The position numbers were made by a program, and so were the translations under genes. Below the pieces are notes generated by a model. The model ran no database searches and was not told the DNA's origin. It saw only the letters and a list, made by a program, of their open reading frames with translations. Shown piece after piece: positions 23,057 to 32,699 of a DNA stretch of 64,000 nt. The stretch is from Steromphala cineraria (Eukaryota; Mollusca; Gastropoda; Trochida; Trochidae): the NCBI GenBank assembly GCA_916613615.1, contig OU744720.1, positions 71,998,471 through 72,062,470 of the forward strand, read 5' to 3'. The first letter of the stretch is position 1; each line of letters begins with the position of its first letter.

Positions 23057-26000
23057 ATGAACGAGGATTCCCTGGAACGGGAGCTGTCGTGTGGGATATG
23101 CTTCGAGCTGTACGATGTCCCACTTCAGCTTCCGTGTATGCACACCTTCTGTAAGGATTGTCTCAAGGATATATTAAAATGCAGCAAAACGAGAAAGCTG
23201 AAATGTCCCGATTGTCGCAGGAACGTAGATCTTGGAAAGACTGGCATCGAATCACTGAAACGGAATTTTAAATTGGCAAGCATCGTTGAAATATACAGAC
23301 AGGCCTCTCCGAAACTATCAGCTAATGTGAGTGTTTCTTTTGATATAGCTTTTGATCAACTTTAATTGTAAAAGTAATCATCAAGGGATATTAAATCTTA
23401 TTATACTAGAAATACTTATTAGATAAATACACAACTATATGTTTTGTTCAGTAGTCTGACACCAAACAATTGTTAATTTGAGACAATTAATTTTTGGATA
23501 CTTGTTTGGATTTTACCTTTTATTTTCGGAATTGTTACATAATAAGATATGATATTGTGACATACTAAAACCATTATTTCGCCTTATCATTTAAACTATT
23601 CATTAGAGGCAAAGATATAAAAGTCACCGAAACGACATTCAACAAATCATCGATTTATATCAGGTTTATCCCATTCTTGTTAAATCATTGTTGAAAAAGA
23701 TTAAAGTCTCCCGTTATCATAGAAATATCCTCATTTTAAGGGTTCTATCTGTCAAATAGTTTGGGATATGAAAGAGGAAATATCATAAGCACCGGAAATA
23801 CCGGACAGTTGGTCAAATTCTACATCCAAACGTTTATAGTCAGCACCGAAACATCGCCACAGATTTTATAAGGGTCTCATCATTCAACCTAGAAGTTACG
23901 ATATTCGGAAAAAAATCACTTTTTTTTCGGGACAATAAGTAATATATATACAACGACGCGAATAGCTTTCACTCGCGATGGAACAAAATGGTAAAAAGAA
24001 AGAAAATACCAAAATGAATAACCAAAATGAATAACCACATGAATAACCAAAACAATGTATGTATATGTATAAGAAATAGGACTGCTACATCAGGGTAACA
24101 ATACTCGAGCAAGACTTGTACAGATCTCTGACTTTTTAGCTCATCTGGCCTGTAAGGCCCGATGGGCTTATGGTCCGTCCATCCGTCCATCCGTAAACTT
24201 TGTGGAATTTCTACTTCTTCTCCAGAACCATAAGGCCTAGAAAGCTAAAAACTTGGTGTACAGACTCCTTGACTAGTGAGGATTACAAATTGTAGCTTTG
24301 GTGGCCCTGTGGCCCCTAATAAGGGACACGGGCGCTACGCCCTAAATACCTATTTCCATCTTCTTCTCCAGAACCATAAGGCCTAGAAAGCTAAAAACTT
24401 GGTGTACAGACTCCTTGAATAGTGGGGAATATAAATTGTAGCTTTGGTGGCGGCCAGAGGGACCACGCCCTTCAAACCTAATTTCACCTTTTTCTCAAGA
24501 AGCATCAGGCCTAGAAAGCTGAAACTTTGTGTGCAAACTCCTAAGTTAGATAAGGAGGAATCCAAATTTTATGTTTGGTAAACCTGTGGTCTAAAAAGTA
24601 AGGGAGGAATCACATTTGCCACACCCTAAAGCAAAATTTATAAGAAGCCTGATGAGCTACAGAGTCACTGGCTCTATTTTTGTTATCGTTAACGTCGTAT
24701 CTGATTGGCTGGTTATTATTAGATATTGTATTTATCACTGCATATACGTTCATCGGTTCTCTCAATCTTCCCTGTCAGTCTTGTTCCGTTGTATTTTTTT
24801 ATATCAATCTGTCGCGAGGTAATCAGAGAATCGTGCCAATATAAGTTTGAATGATTAATAGGATCAGAATTGTGTCAATTGTGACGTGTTCTTTCTTGAC
24901 CGTTTTACGCTAATCCCTTATATCCAGGACGAGGAGAGCAAGAAGTCCGAGGCGGCCGAGAGAGCTCCAAGCCCCGAGGAGGAAGACTATGAGTTCCTCA
25001 GCAGCGTTATACAGAGCAGTCAGGACAATGCCAACAGTCCCTTCGAGCCTCATATCATTGACGACCTGTGGGGAACCTTCAGAAGAACGACAAGGAAGAC
25101 CATAAATGGAAGTCGTCCGCCGGCTCCTCTTCCTCCGCGTCCCACACCGGTCGGCAAGTCCTCTCCACTTCCGTCTGGTAGACCTCTTCCCCCCATCCCC
25201 AGACCAGTGTCAGTGTCTCATAGGCCTCTCCCACCAAGTCCCCCTGCCACTGCAGAAAATGAATATACCCCTTTCTTCTCAGAAGGTGCAACAGTCCCTT
25301 CTCCATCTCCTGATGAACCAGCTCCAGCAGTACCATCAGCACCTTCTTACTTCACACTGGATCAGTGCCACGATGGTCCGGCTTCTGAAGGGGATCCACC
25401 AGAGGATGACTGGGTCGACATAACATCACTGGCTCATCAACAATCGGTTCTGTCCCAACCTCCACAAGCATCAAACCCGTCAATACCACCCCTTCCCCCG
25501 CGACGTATGCAGTCTTCACCTGGTGCTGATTCAAATGCAACTAGACCTCCGATTCCTGTACCAAGGACTAAGGCGAAGGGAGCTCCGGTTTTGCCTAAAC
25601 GTAAAAGCGGTGATGAAAGACAAAGAGGTCAGTAATGTTCTTTTTAGTAAGTGTCAACTTTAACTATAAAAGTGGATTCCCTCGTACCAAACATTATTTG
25701 CTTCTATGGTATTTGCCTATGCATTGAGTGACAGAAATGATTTATATATAATTATATATTTACTGACATACTCCATTTTTAAGTATATATGGGCATCACA
25801 TCGATAAATAATACAATGTACAAACAATGCAACTTTTTGCATGACATACTATGTGTATGACACGGGTGCCTAAATTGTATTACTTCCCGAGCGAGAGCGA
25901 TGTATATTCGTAATTTTAGGCACGAGTGTCGTAAACATAAATTGTCATAGGCGCGAATATAACATCCGGTTTATAACAAAAACCGCGAAATTAAAGAAAA

Positions 26001-26313
26001 TAATAAAAATTTACTTCCTAACATAGACGGACTAGCCGCGACCTGCCCATAAAAAAGGCCTATGCTAACCGTGACGTCATTGTTGACGTTACCTCACAAT
26101 GAAAACATTTTTTCCATGCCTGGACATTTGAAATATTGACCCCAAATGGCCGTCTCCATAAAAAGCCTTCTAATAACCAGTCGAAATGAAGTGAATGTTG
26201 GGAATTTGGAAATGCATGTGCAAGTGTATATTTCTTTTTCATTTCCAGGAAACACCATGGATAGTTTACCCCATCGCCCTCCCCCTCCCCTGCCTCGGGG
26301 GAGACGATCATGA
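23057..26313 (+). CDS. RING-finger protein with proline-rich tail, probable E3 ubiquitin ligase or adaptor
   Basis: Three coding exons are supported by splice sites and phase: 23057-23326 (donor aat|gtgagt), 24928-25627 (acceptor tatccag, donor gag|gtcagt) and 26249-26313 (acceptor atttccag, TGA stop). This gives 1,035 nt, 344 residues. Residues about 12-55 form a C3HC4 RING: CGIC, CMH, TFC, KDC, CPDC. A TRIM-like 'LKRNFKLASIVEIYRQ' segment follows. Exon 2 starts acidic, then becomes proline-rich with SH3-ligand-type stretches (PLPPIPRP, RPLPPSPP, PPLPPRR, RPPIPVPR, VLPKRK). The final exon adds RPPPPLPRGRR. No B-box, coiled coil or substrate domain is present. By family the RING would bind an E2 and transfer ubiquitin in the cytoplasm, with PxxP motifs recruiting SH3 partners; partners are inferred. 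The ATG has A at -3, and an acceptor at 23017 implies a 5' non-coding exon. Confidence 0.9.
23327..24135 (+). other. First part of intron 1 of the RING gene
   Basis: Non-coding, AT-rich. Contains a small 'aataaccaaaatga' tandem block near 24003-24050. Confidence 0.6.
24137..24657. mobile_element. Intronic repeat element with internal 3x tandem unit
   Basis: The ends 'tagctcatctggcct' and 'aagcctgatgagcta' are imperfect inverse repeats. This 'agctcatctggcc' terminus is common in bivalve repeats. Inside are three tandem units of about 130 bp beginning 'cttcttctccagaaccataa' or a variant, at about 24215, 24360 and 24490. It lies in intron 1 of the RING gene. Confidence 0.65.
25859..25931. repeat. 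Hairpin inverted repeat in intron 2 of the RING gene
   Basis: 'gacacgggtgcctaaatt' and 'aattttaggcacgagtgtc' are imperfect inverses separated by about 35 bp. A small foldback element. Confidence 0.6.
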
Positions 26314-26649
26314 CGGTACAAGCACGTGGATGTGTAATTACTTGTATATATTCAGTTGAAGACTGCCTCATCATCATCACTATCATTGATCAAAGACATC
26401 GCCATGTTTTTCTTTAGCAAAGTATGTGCCAAATTAAGCCTACCGTATATCTCTTCCTTACAGTGTTTCTGTCTCGTTAATGGATACGAGAGTGTTAAGT
26501 TGTTGTTTTTATTGTTACTAGTTTGTACATATTGCCTTATAGAGAACGATTGTATATTACCTTTTCGTTTTCAATTTATAATGTTATATCTAAAGAATCT
26601 TCGATTACACTTTAATAACACTCTAACCATTGTTTCCATAGACCATAGA

Positions 26650-26655
26650 AATAAA
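26650..26655 (+). terminator. Polyadenylation signal AATAAA for the RING gene
   Basis: AATAAA lies about 337 bp after the TGA at 26311-26313. It is the first canonical signal downstream on this strand that I noticed, so the 3' UTR would be about 350 nt. Confidence 0.45.
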
Positions 26656-26997
26656 TGCTTGTATCTGAAATGTGTTTGTTGAAAGATGACCCGGTTTGTT
26701 TTCACATTTAAATGACGATACGAGATGTATGCCCGAAAGGGAATTTCATGCATCTGACCTATTCTTAAGTTGAAATCATGCTCTTTTGACAAGTCTTGGT
26801 GGTTGAAATATGAACTGTAAGTAAAACTATTCTTTCCCAGTCCTTACTTTGCGACATATTTTCCTGAGTAACATCTGTTTTAAGTAGAGTACTTTCTGGG
26901 CTAAAATACATAATTCTGGATGGTTAATATCGGTGACAACTGTAGTATATGTCAAAACACCCATTATTCCAAAATTTGTTTGAAGTTCATAATTTAA

Positions 26998-27334
26998 AGG
27001 GGCAGTAGCACGTTTTTATGTGGGATATAAGGTGATGTTAGGAAAATTAAACATAAATTGTTTCCAGTTGAAAGACAACATATTAAGGATAACTGGATCA
27101 GTAATAGATCAATTATGTCATGTAGACTTAATCCATTTGATTCCTTTTCTTACACATAATGAAATAAAGGTGTTCACACAAAAATGGCCGCTAATGGACT
27201 TTATGTGAATTTTTATGATTTGTTCTCTGACTATGGAATATTGGTTTGTGTAATGAAACTAATACAATTGGTATTAACGTTCAATTATCAGTTAAAATTT
27301 TAAGATATAACTTTTTCCACTTGCTACTGCCCCT
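26998..27334 (+). mobile_element. MITE family A, copy 2
   Basis: TTAA at 26994-26997 and 27335-27338. Termini 'aggggcagtagcacg' and 'ctactgcccct'. Shares 'ggtgttcacacaaaaatggc' with copy 1. 337 bp, same orientation. Confidence 0.9.
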
Positions 27335-27388
27335 TTAATATACAACCTAGCTATACGTGGACAACGAACTGCATCGGCCGTTTACAGC

Positions 27389-28014
27389 CATTCTCTCCCC
27401 ACAGAGGCAACCCAGTCATACCTGAATTAGCCTCTGTTCTATTACGCCTAGATCCTGGGGTTCCGGCAGATCGCCCTAGCGGCAAAAAGTTGTAACTTAA
27501 AATATCTCCCTTATTTGCAGCCAATGAAAACACCTTTTGGATATCCATGACTTAAGGAGTTCTTAACGGTCATATAGTGACATGGAAAATATTATGTCTT
27601 TATGTTTGTTTTTCATTAACAGTGTGAGAGGGAAACAATTTGAAAATCAGATATGGATAGGGTTTTTCATAAGATAGAAACTGATTTATAATTGTGTATT
27701 ATTATTTGTTTTATGATAGATTTTATTTTACTAATCAACCAAATAATAACTAATGAGACGGTAAAAAGCGATGTTTTGTAATAGGAAGAATTACATGTAT
27801 CTCCCCTGGATGTTAAATTTCAACGAAAGCTTTGACGAACCACACGGAGATGGCCGAGGTTTTGCGAATGACCACTTTTGAAACGGCGTCGCTGATTGCA
27901 CAACTAACTTCGATTGCCTCCAATCAGATTTCTACCTTTCTATCCCGTGTATTAGCCGTAATAGATCAGAGGCTAACTCGGGTATGACTGAGTTGCCTCT
28001 GTGGGGAGAGAATG
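27389..28014. mobile_element. Family C element, copy 2
   Basis: Termini as in copy 1 ('cattctctccccacagagg'). Perfect 9-bp duplication GTTTACAGC at 27380-27388 and 28015-28023. 626 bp. The interior shares 'ccaatgaaaacaccttttgg' and 'acggcgtcgctgattgcaca' with copy 3. Confidence 0.9.
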
Positions 28015-28483
28015 GTTTACAGCAGACTCATTAGTACAGCTGTTTGCATCAGATTACGAGCGGTGCAGCTAACATGGTTGGATGGGTTTTAAATGGATGA
28101 AGTAAATTTAAAAAATTGATATATCATTTTTTTCCCACATTTTAACAACTCCAAACCAGTGAAATAAGAATCAATAAATGTTCATAAAATGTTTTCAATC
28201 ATGAACCGTCAATATATTTACTATATGTAACAAGGGAGTCATGTTGGATATGACTACTGCCTATTTAACGTTTCCCATGAGAACCAAATTTTCTATATTT
28301 ATACCCCACTTTCGGTCTCGTTGCTATGGTTTCCTTTGTTCTAACTGTAGGTATATTGACCGATACACCACAACTTTTCTCTATTCTTTTTTGCACACCC
28401 AAAGTCAAGTGAAGAGATCTTCAACTTAGGCAAATCAACCAAGTTGTAAAATTTAGAATTTTTGAGAAATGTTCATGACCAAA

Positions 28484-28553
28484 GTGGGAATCGAACCAGG
28501 GGCTTTAATGTTGCGACGCAACACCTCTATCGACTGAGCTACTGAGGCTTGTT
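28484..28553 (-). mobile_element. tRNA-like SINE head (degenerate)
   Basis: On the minus strand: A-box-like 'tagctcagtcgatagagg' and B-box-like 'tggttcgattccc'. The spacing is tRNA-like, but the arms between are poorly formed and no clear body follows. A short SINE or tRNA-pseudogene is the best call. Confidence 0.5.
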
Positions 28554-28794
28554 ACAGGTGGGGGTACTTTTTGTTGTGCCATGTCTGGATTGTTGTATTT
28601 TCCTATATAAGCCATGAATAGGTACTAGTTTGTACCAACTTTTAATATAATGAACTCAGTTTATGTTTTTAAAAATGTAAAAAAAGAGTATTGTTAATAT
28701 TTTGTTGATCTAGTTAGGTCAAGATAAATATACATAGAGAATGGTAGACAACTCTTTTTCGTCAACTACGTGTATAACTCTACCAGAGTGGGGT

Positions 28795-28958
28795 ATAAGT
28801 CAGATATACCCACCCTTCCCTCGATGCATCACTCAATATACTTCCTGTTTGAATCGTGATCCTCGGCTCCGCTACGCTACGCCTTTGAGACCAACGATTC
28901 AAACAGGAGGTATATTGAGCGATACACCTCGGGAAGTGAGGGTATATCTATTACTTAC
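28795..28958. repeat. Hairpin element of about 165 bp
   Basis: The left arm runs through 'tatacttcctgtttgaatcg' and the right arm through 'cgattcaaacaggaggtata', extending outward to 'agatataccc'/'gggtatatct'. The loop holds 'ctccgctacgctacgcc'. A half copy lies at 1485-1580. Confidence 0.75.
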
Positions 28959-29272
28959 ATGCCTTTGTACAATGAGTTTAGCGACGACTGTTTCGAGACG
29001 ACATTTTTTTTCAAAGCTGTACATACGACCACTACAGTATAAAATTATTTAATCATAAAAAAACAGTTTTACAGCAGATATACATCAAAACAAATATAAA
29101 GACAAGTACTCATATGAAACTAAAAAATCAAATAAACATCCGCCATCTAGATCTTAACACGGTTTTGTGTCAAATATATAAAATAATGATGGTAACACCA
29201 TTCTATAATTCAACATGAATGCCTTCATAGCAGTTTAAATTATTCGTGAATCTACATTGTAATGATTGATGA

Positions 29273-29278
29273 TTTAAT
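29273..29278 (-). terminator. Candidate polyadenylation signal (ATTAAA) of the secreted gene
   Basis: ATTAAA on the minus strand lies 53 bp past the TAA. No canonical AATAAA is closer. A plausible, common variant signal. Confidence 0.4.
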
Positions 29279-29330
29279 GATTAACAATATACAAAAGAAC
29301 GCGTTGGAAGCCACACTGAAAGTAAACAAC

Positions 29331-32300
29331 TTAGTCATCAAAATTTCTATAAAAGTTGAAACGTTGGCCTAAACGTTTAAACAAGCTCGAAAACCTTGAC
29401 CCTTCCTCTCGTTCCCTCTTTTTCCCGCTATTGCCCCTTGTCTTTGAACCATTCCTTTTCCAACTTTGACGACTTTTACCTCTAGACTTTTTAAAACCTC
29501 GTGAAACTTGCTTTCGTTGGTTTTTCAACCTTCTCTTAATTGCATTCAAGGTGGCCTGAATCCAGCCCCGAGGGTACCAACTGTTTCTCCTGTTAGGAAT
29601 AAGGTCTTCCGACTCAGACTCCTCTCCTCGCCATTTACCATCTACAAATCGATTTTCTCTTTCATCACTTTCTCCCTGGTAGCTACTTTGTGTGGATCCA
29701 GTTATTGTTGTTGTTGTGGTTGTTGACGGAGTCGTACTTGCTTTGTTTGTTGCTGCAACGGTTGTAGCATTCTCACTTGTTGAGCCATCGTCAGTGACGT
29801 TCCCGCTGGTGTTGGTGTTCGTTGAAGCATCGTCAGTGACGTTTCCGCTGTCAGTGGTGTTTGTTGAGCCATCGTCAGTGACGTTCCCGCTGGTGTTTGT
29901 GTTCGTTGAAGCATCGTCAGTGACGTTTCCGCTGTCAGTGGTGTTTGTTGGGCCATCGTTAGTGACGTTCCCGCTGGTGTTTGTGTTCGTTAAAGCATCG
30001 TCAGTGACGTTTCCGCTGTCAGTGGTGTTTGTTGAGCCATCGTCAGTGACGTTCCCGCTGGTGTTTGTGTTCGTTAAAGCATCGTCAGTGACGTTGCCGC
30101 TGTCAGTGGTGTTTGTTGAGCCATCGTCAGTGACGTTCCCGCTGGTAGCTGTGTTCGTTAAAGCATCGTCAGTGATGTTTCCGCTGGTACTTGTGTTCGT
30201 TGAAGCATCATCAGTGATGTTTCCGCTGGTGTTTGTTGAAGCATCGTCAGTGATGTTGCCGCTGGTAGCTGTGTTCGTTGAAGCATCGTCAGTGACGTTT
30301 CCGCTGGTGTTTGTTGAAGCATCGTCAGTGATGTTGCCGCTGGTGTTTGTTGAAGCATCGTCAGTGACGTTTCCGCTGGTGTTTGTTGAAGCATCGTCAG
30401 TGACGTTTCCGCTGGTAGCTGTGTTCGTTGAAGCATCGTCAGTGATATTTCCGCTGGTGTTTGTTGAAGCATCGTCAGTGATGTTGTCGCTGGTAGCTGT
30501 GTTCGTTGAAGCATCGTCAGTGATATTTCCGCTGGTGTTTGTTGAAGCATCGTCAGTGACGTTTCCGCTGGTGTTTGTTGAAGCATCGTCAGTGACGTTT
30601 CCGCTGGTAGCTGTGTTCGTTGAAGCATCGTCAGTGATATTTCCGCTGTTGTTTGTTGAAGCATCGCCAGTGACGTTTCCGCTGGTAGCTGTGTTCGTTG
30701 AAGCATCGTCAGTGATATTTCCGCTGGTGTTTGTTGAAGCATCGTCAGTGATGTTGTCGCTGGTAGCTGTGTTCGTTGAAGCATCGTCAGTGATATTTCC
30801 GCTGGTGTTTGTTGAAGCATCGTCAGTGACGTTTCCGCTGGTGTTCGTTGGAGCATCGTCAGTGACGTTTCCGCTGGTGTTGTTGTTCGTTAAAGCATCG
30901 TCAGTGACGTTTCCGCTGGTGTTTGTTGAAGCATCGTCAGTGACGTTTCCGCTGGTAGCTGTGTTCGTTGAAGCATCGTCAGTGATGTTTCCGCTGGTGT
31001 TGGTGTTCGTTGGAGCATCGTCAGTGACGTTTCCGCTGGTGTTGTTGTTCGTTAAAGCATCGTCAGTGACGTTTCCGCTGGTGTTTGTTGAAGCATCGTC
31101 AGTGACGTTTCCGCTGGTGTTTGTTGAAGCATCGTCAGTGACGTTTCCGCTGGTGTTGGTGTTCGTTAAAGCATCGTCAGTGACGTTTCCGCTGGTGTTC
31201 GTTGAAGCATCATCAGTGACGTTTCCGTTGGTGTTCGTTGAAGCATCGTCAGTGACGTTTCCGCTGGTACTTGTGTTCGTTGAAGCATCGTCAGTGATGT
31301 TTCCGCTGGTGTTTGTGTTTGTTGAAGCATCGTCAGTGACGTTTCCGCTGGTGTTTGTTGAGGCATCGTCAGTGACGTTTCCGCTGGTGTTTGTGTTTGT
31401 TGAAGCATCGTCAGTGATGTTTCCGCTGGTACTTGTGTTTGTTGAAGCATCGTCAGTGACGTTTCCGCTGGTGTTTGTTGAGGCATCGTCAGTGACGTTT
31501 CCGCTGGTACTTGTGTTCGTTGAAGCATCGTCAGTGACGTTTCCGCTGGTACTTGTGTTCGTAGAAGCATCGTCAGTGATGTTTCCGCTGGTACTTGTGT
31601 TTGTTGAGGCATCGTCAGTGACGTTTCCGCTGGTGTTTGTGTTTGTTGAAGTATCTTCAATGGTGTTTCCGCTGGTGTTTGTGTTTGTTGAAGTATCTTC
31701 AGTTACGTTTCCGCTGTCAGTGGTGTTTGTTGAGGCATCGTCAGTGACGTTTCCGCTGGTATTTGTATTCGTTGAAGCATCATCAATGATGTTTCCGCTG
31801 GTACTGGTGTTTGTTGAAGCATCGTCATTGATGTTTCCGCTGGTGTTGGTGTTCGTTGAAGAATCGTCAGTTATGTTTCCATTTGTAATGATGTCCGCTG
31901 ATGCATCAATGGTTATATTACTGCTTGTATGTGTGTTTGTTGAGGCATCGTCGTTGATTGTAGCATTTTCATTGGATTGTCCAACAACATCACGCTTGTT
32001 TCCTAAAAATAAAACATTTCAATCTTTATCAATTAATAAATTAAGTTTTAAGATGTTTTGGTAACTTATTCAAGTTGAAACAGAAAATTGACTGAATCTA
32101 GGATGTATTATGATTTTAAACCAAAGTGGTCATCTCTCGCATTAATAACAAATATGATAATTGTAATATTTTTATTTCGAACTTAAAAGTTACATTACTT
32201 ACGAAGATTATATTCGGTTGGAGATCCGGAGATTTTAGATGTTTGGTAGAATATGCAGCTTAAAACAATTAAACCAGATAGCACACGGGGACACCTCTGA

Positions 32301-32600
32301 AAGAAAGAAGAGTATATATAAACTAAGAGTAGCTATAGCGAGGCTATCATAAAGTAAGATTCCAGTATTTATATTAAATGTTTTGTTTCTCTTTACAATT
32401 AAATAATAAAAATTGTTTTTATCAGACAAAAGTAAAAAAACGTGTTAATATCTAACTAATTTTAAATAATAAAAATTGAGAAGGTAATGATTGATTCATG
32501 CAAATTATTAATATTTAATTAAACTTAAGATTAAAGCCTTAAGGGACTTCTTAAAATTAACGATAATAACCCACATAATTGTCTTGAGAAAACTTACCAT
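29331..32600 (-). CDS. Secreted sequon-array glycoprotein with basic C-terminus (novel, unrecognised family)
   Basis: Three exons on the minus strand: ATG at 32600-32598 (donor gtaagt), 32296-32203 (acceptor tttcag, donor gtaagt) and 32002-29331 (acceptor tttttag, stop TAA). Phases agree and give 922 residues. Residues 1 to about 24 form a signal peptide with core VLSGLIVLSCIF. R33-N-K-R36 is a furin-type site straddling an exon junction. Residues about 44-772 are about 55 tandem units of 12 or 14 residues, consensus NTSGNVTDDAST. Most carry two N-X-S/T sequons (NTS, NVT) and two Asp. After a Thr-run linker and acidic SESED, the last 85-90 residues are Lys/Arg-rich (AIKRRLKNQRKQVSRGFKK). No Met occurs in the array, so ATG-based finders miss it. 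Likely extracellular: mucin-like, matrix/adhesive, or a precursor of a cationic peptide. Function is not assigned. Confidence 0.85.
29778..31977 (-). repeat. Coding minisatellite of 36/42-bp units
   Basis: About 55 units, each 36 or 42 bp and therefore always a multiple of three, lie inside exon 3 of the secreted gene. Plus-strand core: 'gcatcgtcagtgacgtttcc' plus gctggtgtt. Units toward 31.9 kb are the most diverged. A higher-order duplication with a period near 270 bp is visible around 30450-30830 (the order of 'gatattt' and 'gatgttgtcgctgg' variants repeats). Confidence 0.95.
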
Positions 32601-32645
32601 CGTGAACGTATTTCCTTGTCTGTTACCTGCTCAACTTGACGTGTT

Positions 32646-32653
32646 CTTATATA
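32646..32653 (-). promoter_or_regulatory. TATA box of the secreted glycoprotein gene
   Basis: On the minus strand 'gagtatataagaac' places a TATATAAG core about 46-53 bp upstream of the ATG. Transcription would begin near 32620, leaving a 5' UTR of about 20 nt. The spacing supports the single-codon first exon. Confidence 0.7.
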
Positions 32654-32660
32654 CTCCCAT

Positions 32661-32686
32661 CATGACCACGGTATGACGTGGTCATG
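32661..32686. promoter_or_regulatory. Inverted repeat with CRE-like core upstream of the TATA box
   Basis: 'catgaccac' (32661-32669) and 'gtggtcatg' (32678-32686) are perfect 9-bp inverses around an 8-bp spacer. 'tgacgtgg' overlaps the right arm and resembles a CRE/bZIP half-site. Position is about 40-65 bp upstream of the inferred start. Candidate transcription-factor site. Confidence 0.4.
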
Positions 32687-32699
32687 CAAAACAATTTAC

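Noticed and set aside
25079..25540. Open frames on both strands inside the proline-rich exon
   Set aside because: Shadows of the RING gene's exon 2, which is GC-richer and stop-poor in all frames.
30158..31660. Minus-strand open frames rich in MLQ/TPAETSLT repeats
   Set aside because: They are in a different minus-strand register from the spliced gene; the register with signal peptide, junction phases and stop codon is the other one. These begin at incidental ATGs in the repeat.
29692..32064. Plus-strand open frame of 790 codons with Val/Phe/Ser repeats
   Set aside because: It is the antisense of the secreted gene's repeat exon. Units are multiples of three, so both strands stay open. The plus frame starts at GTG and has no signal peptide, splice signals or promoter, while the minus strand has all of these.
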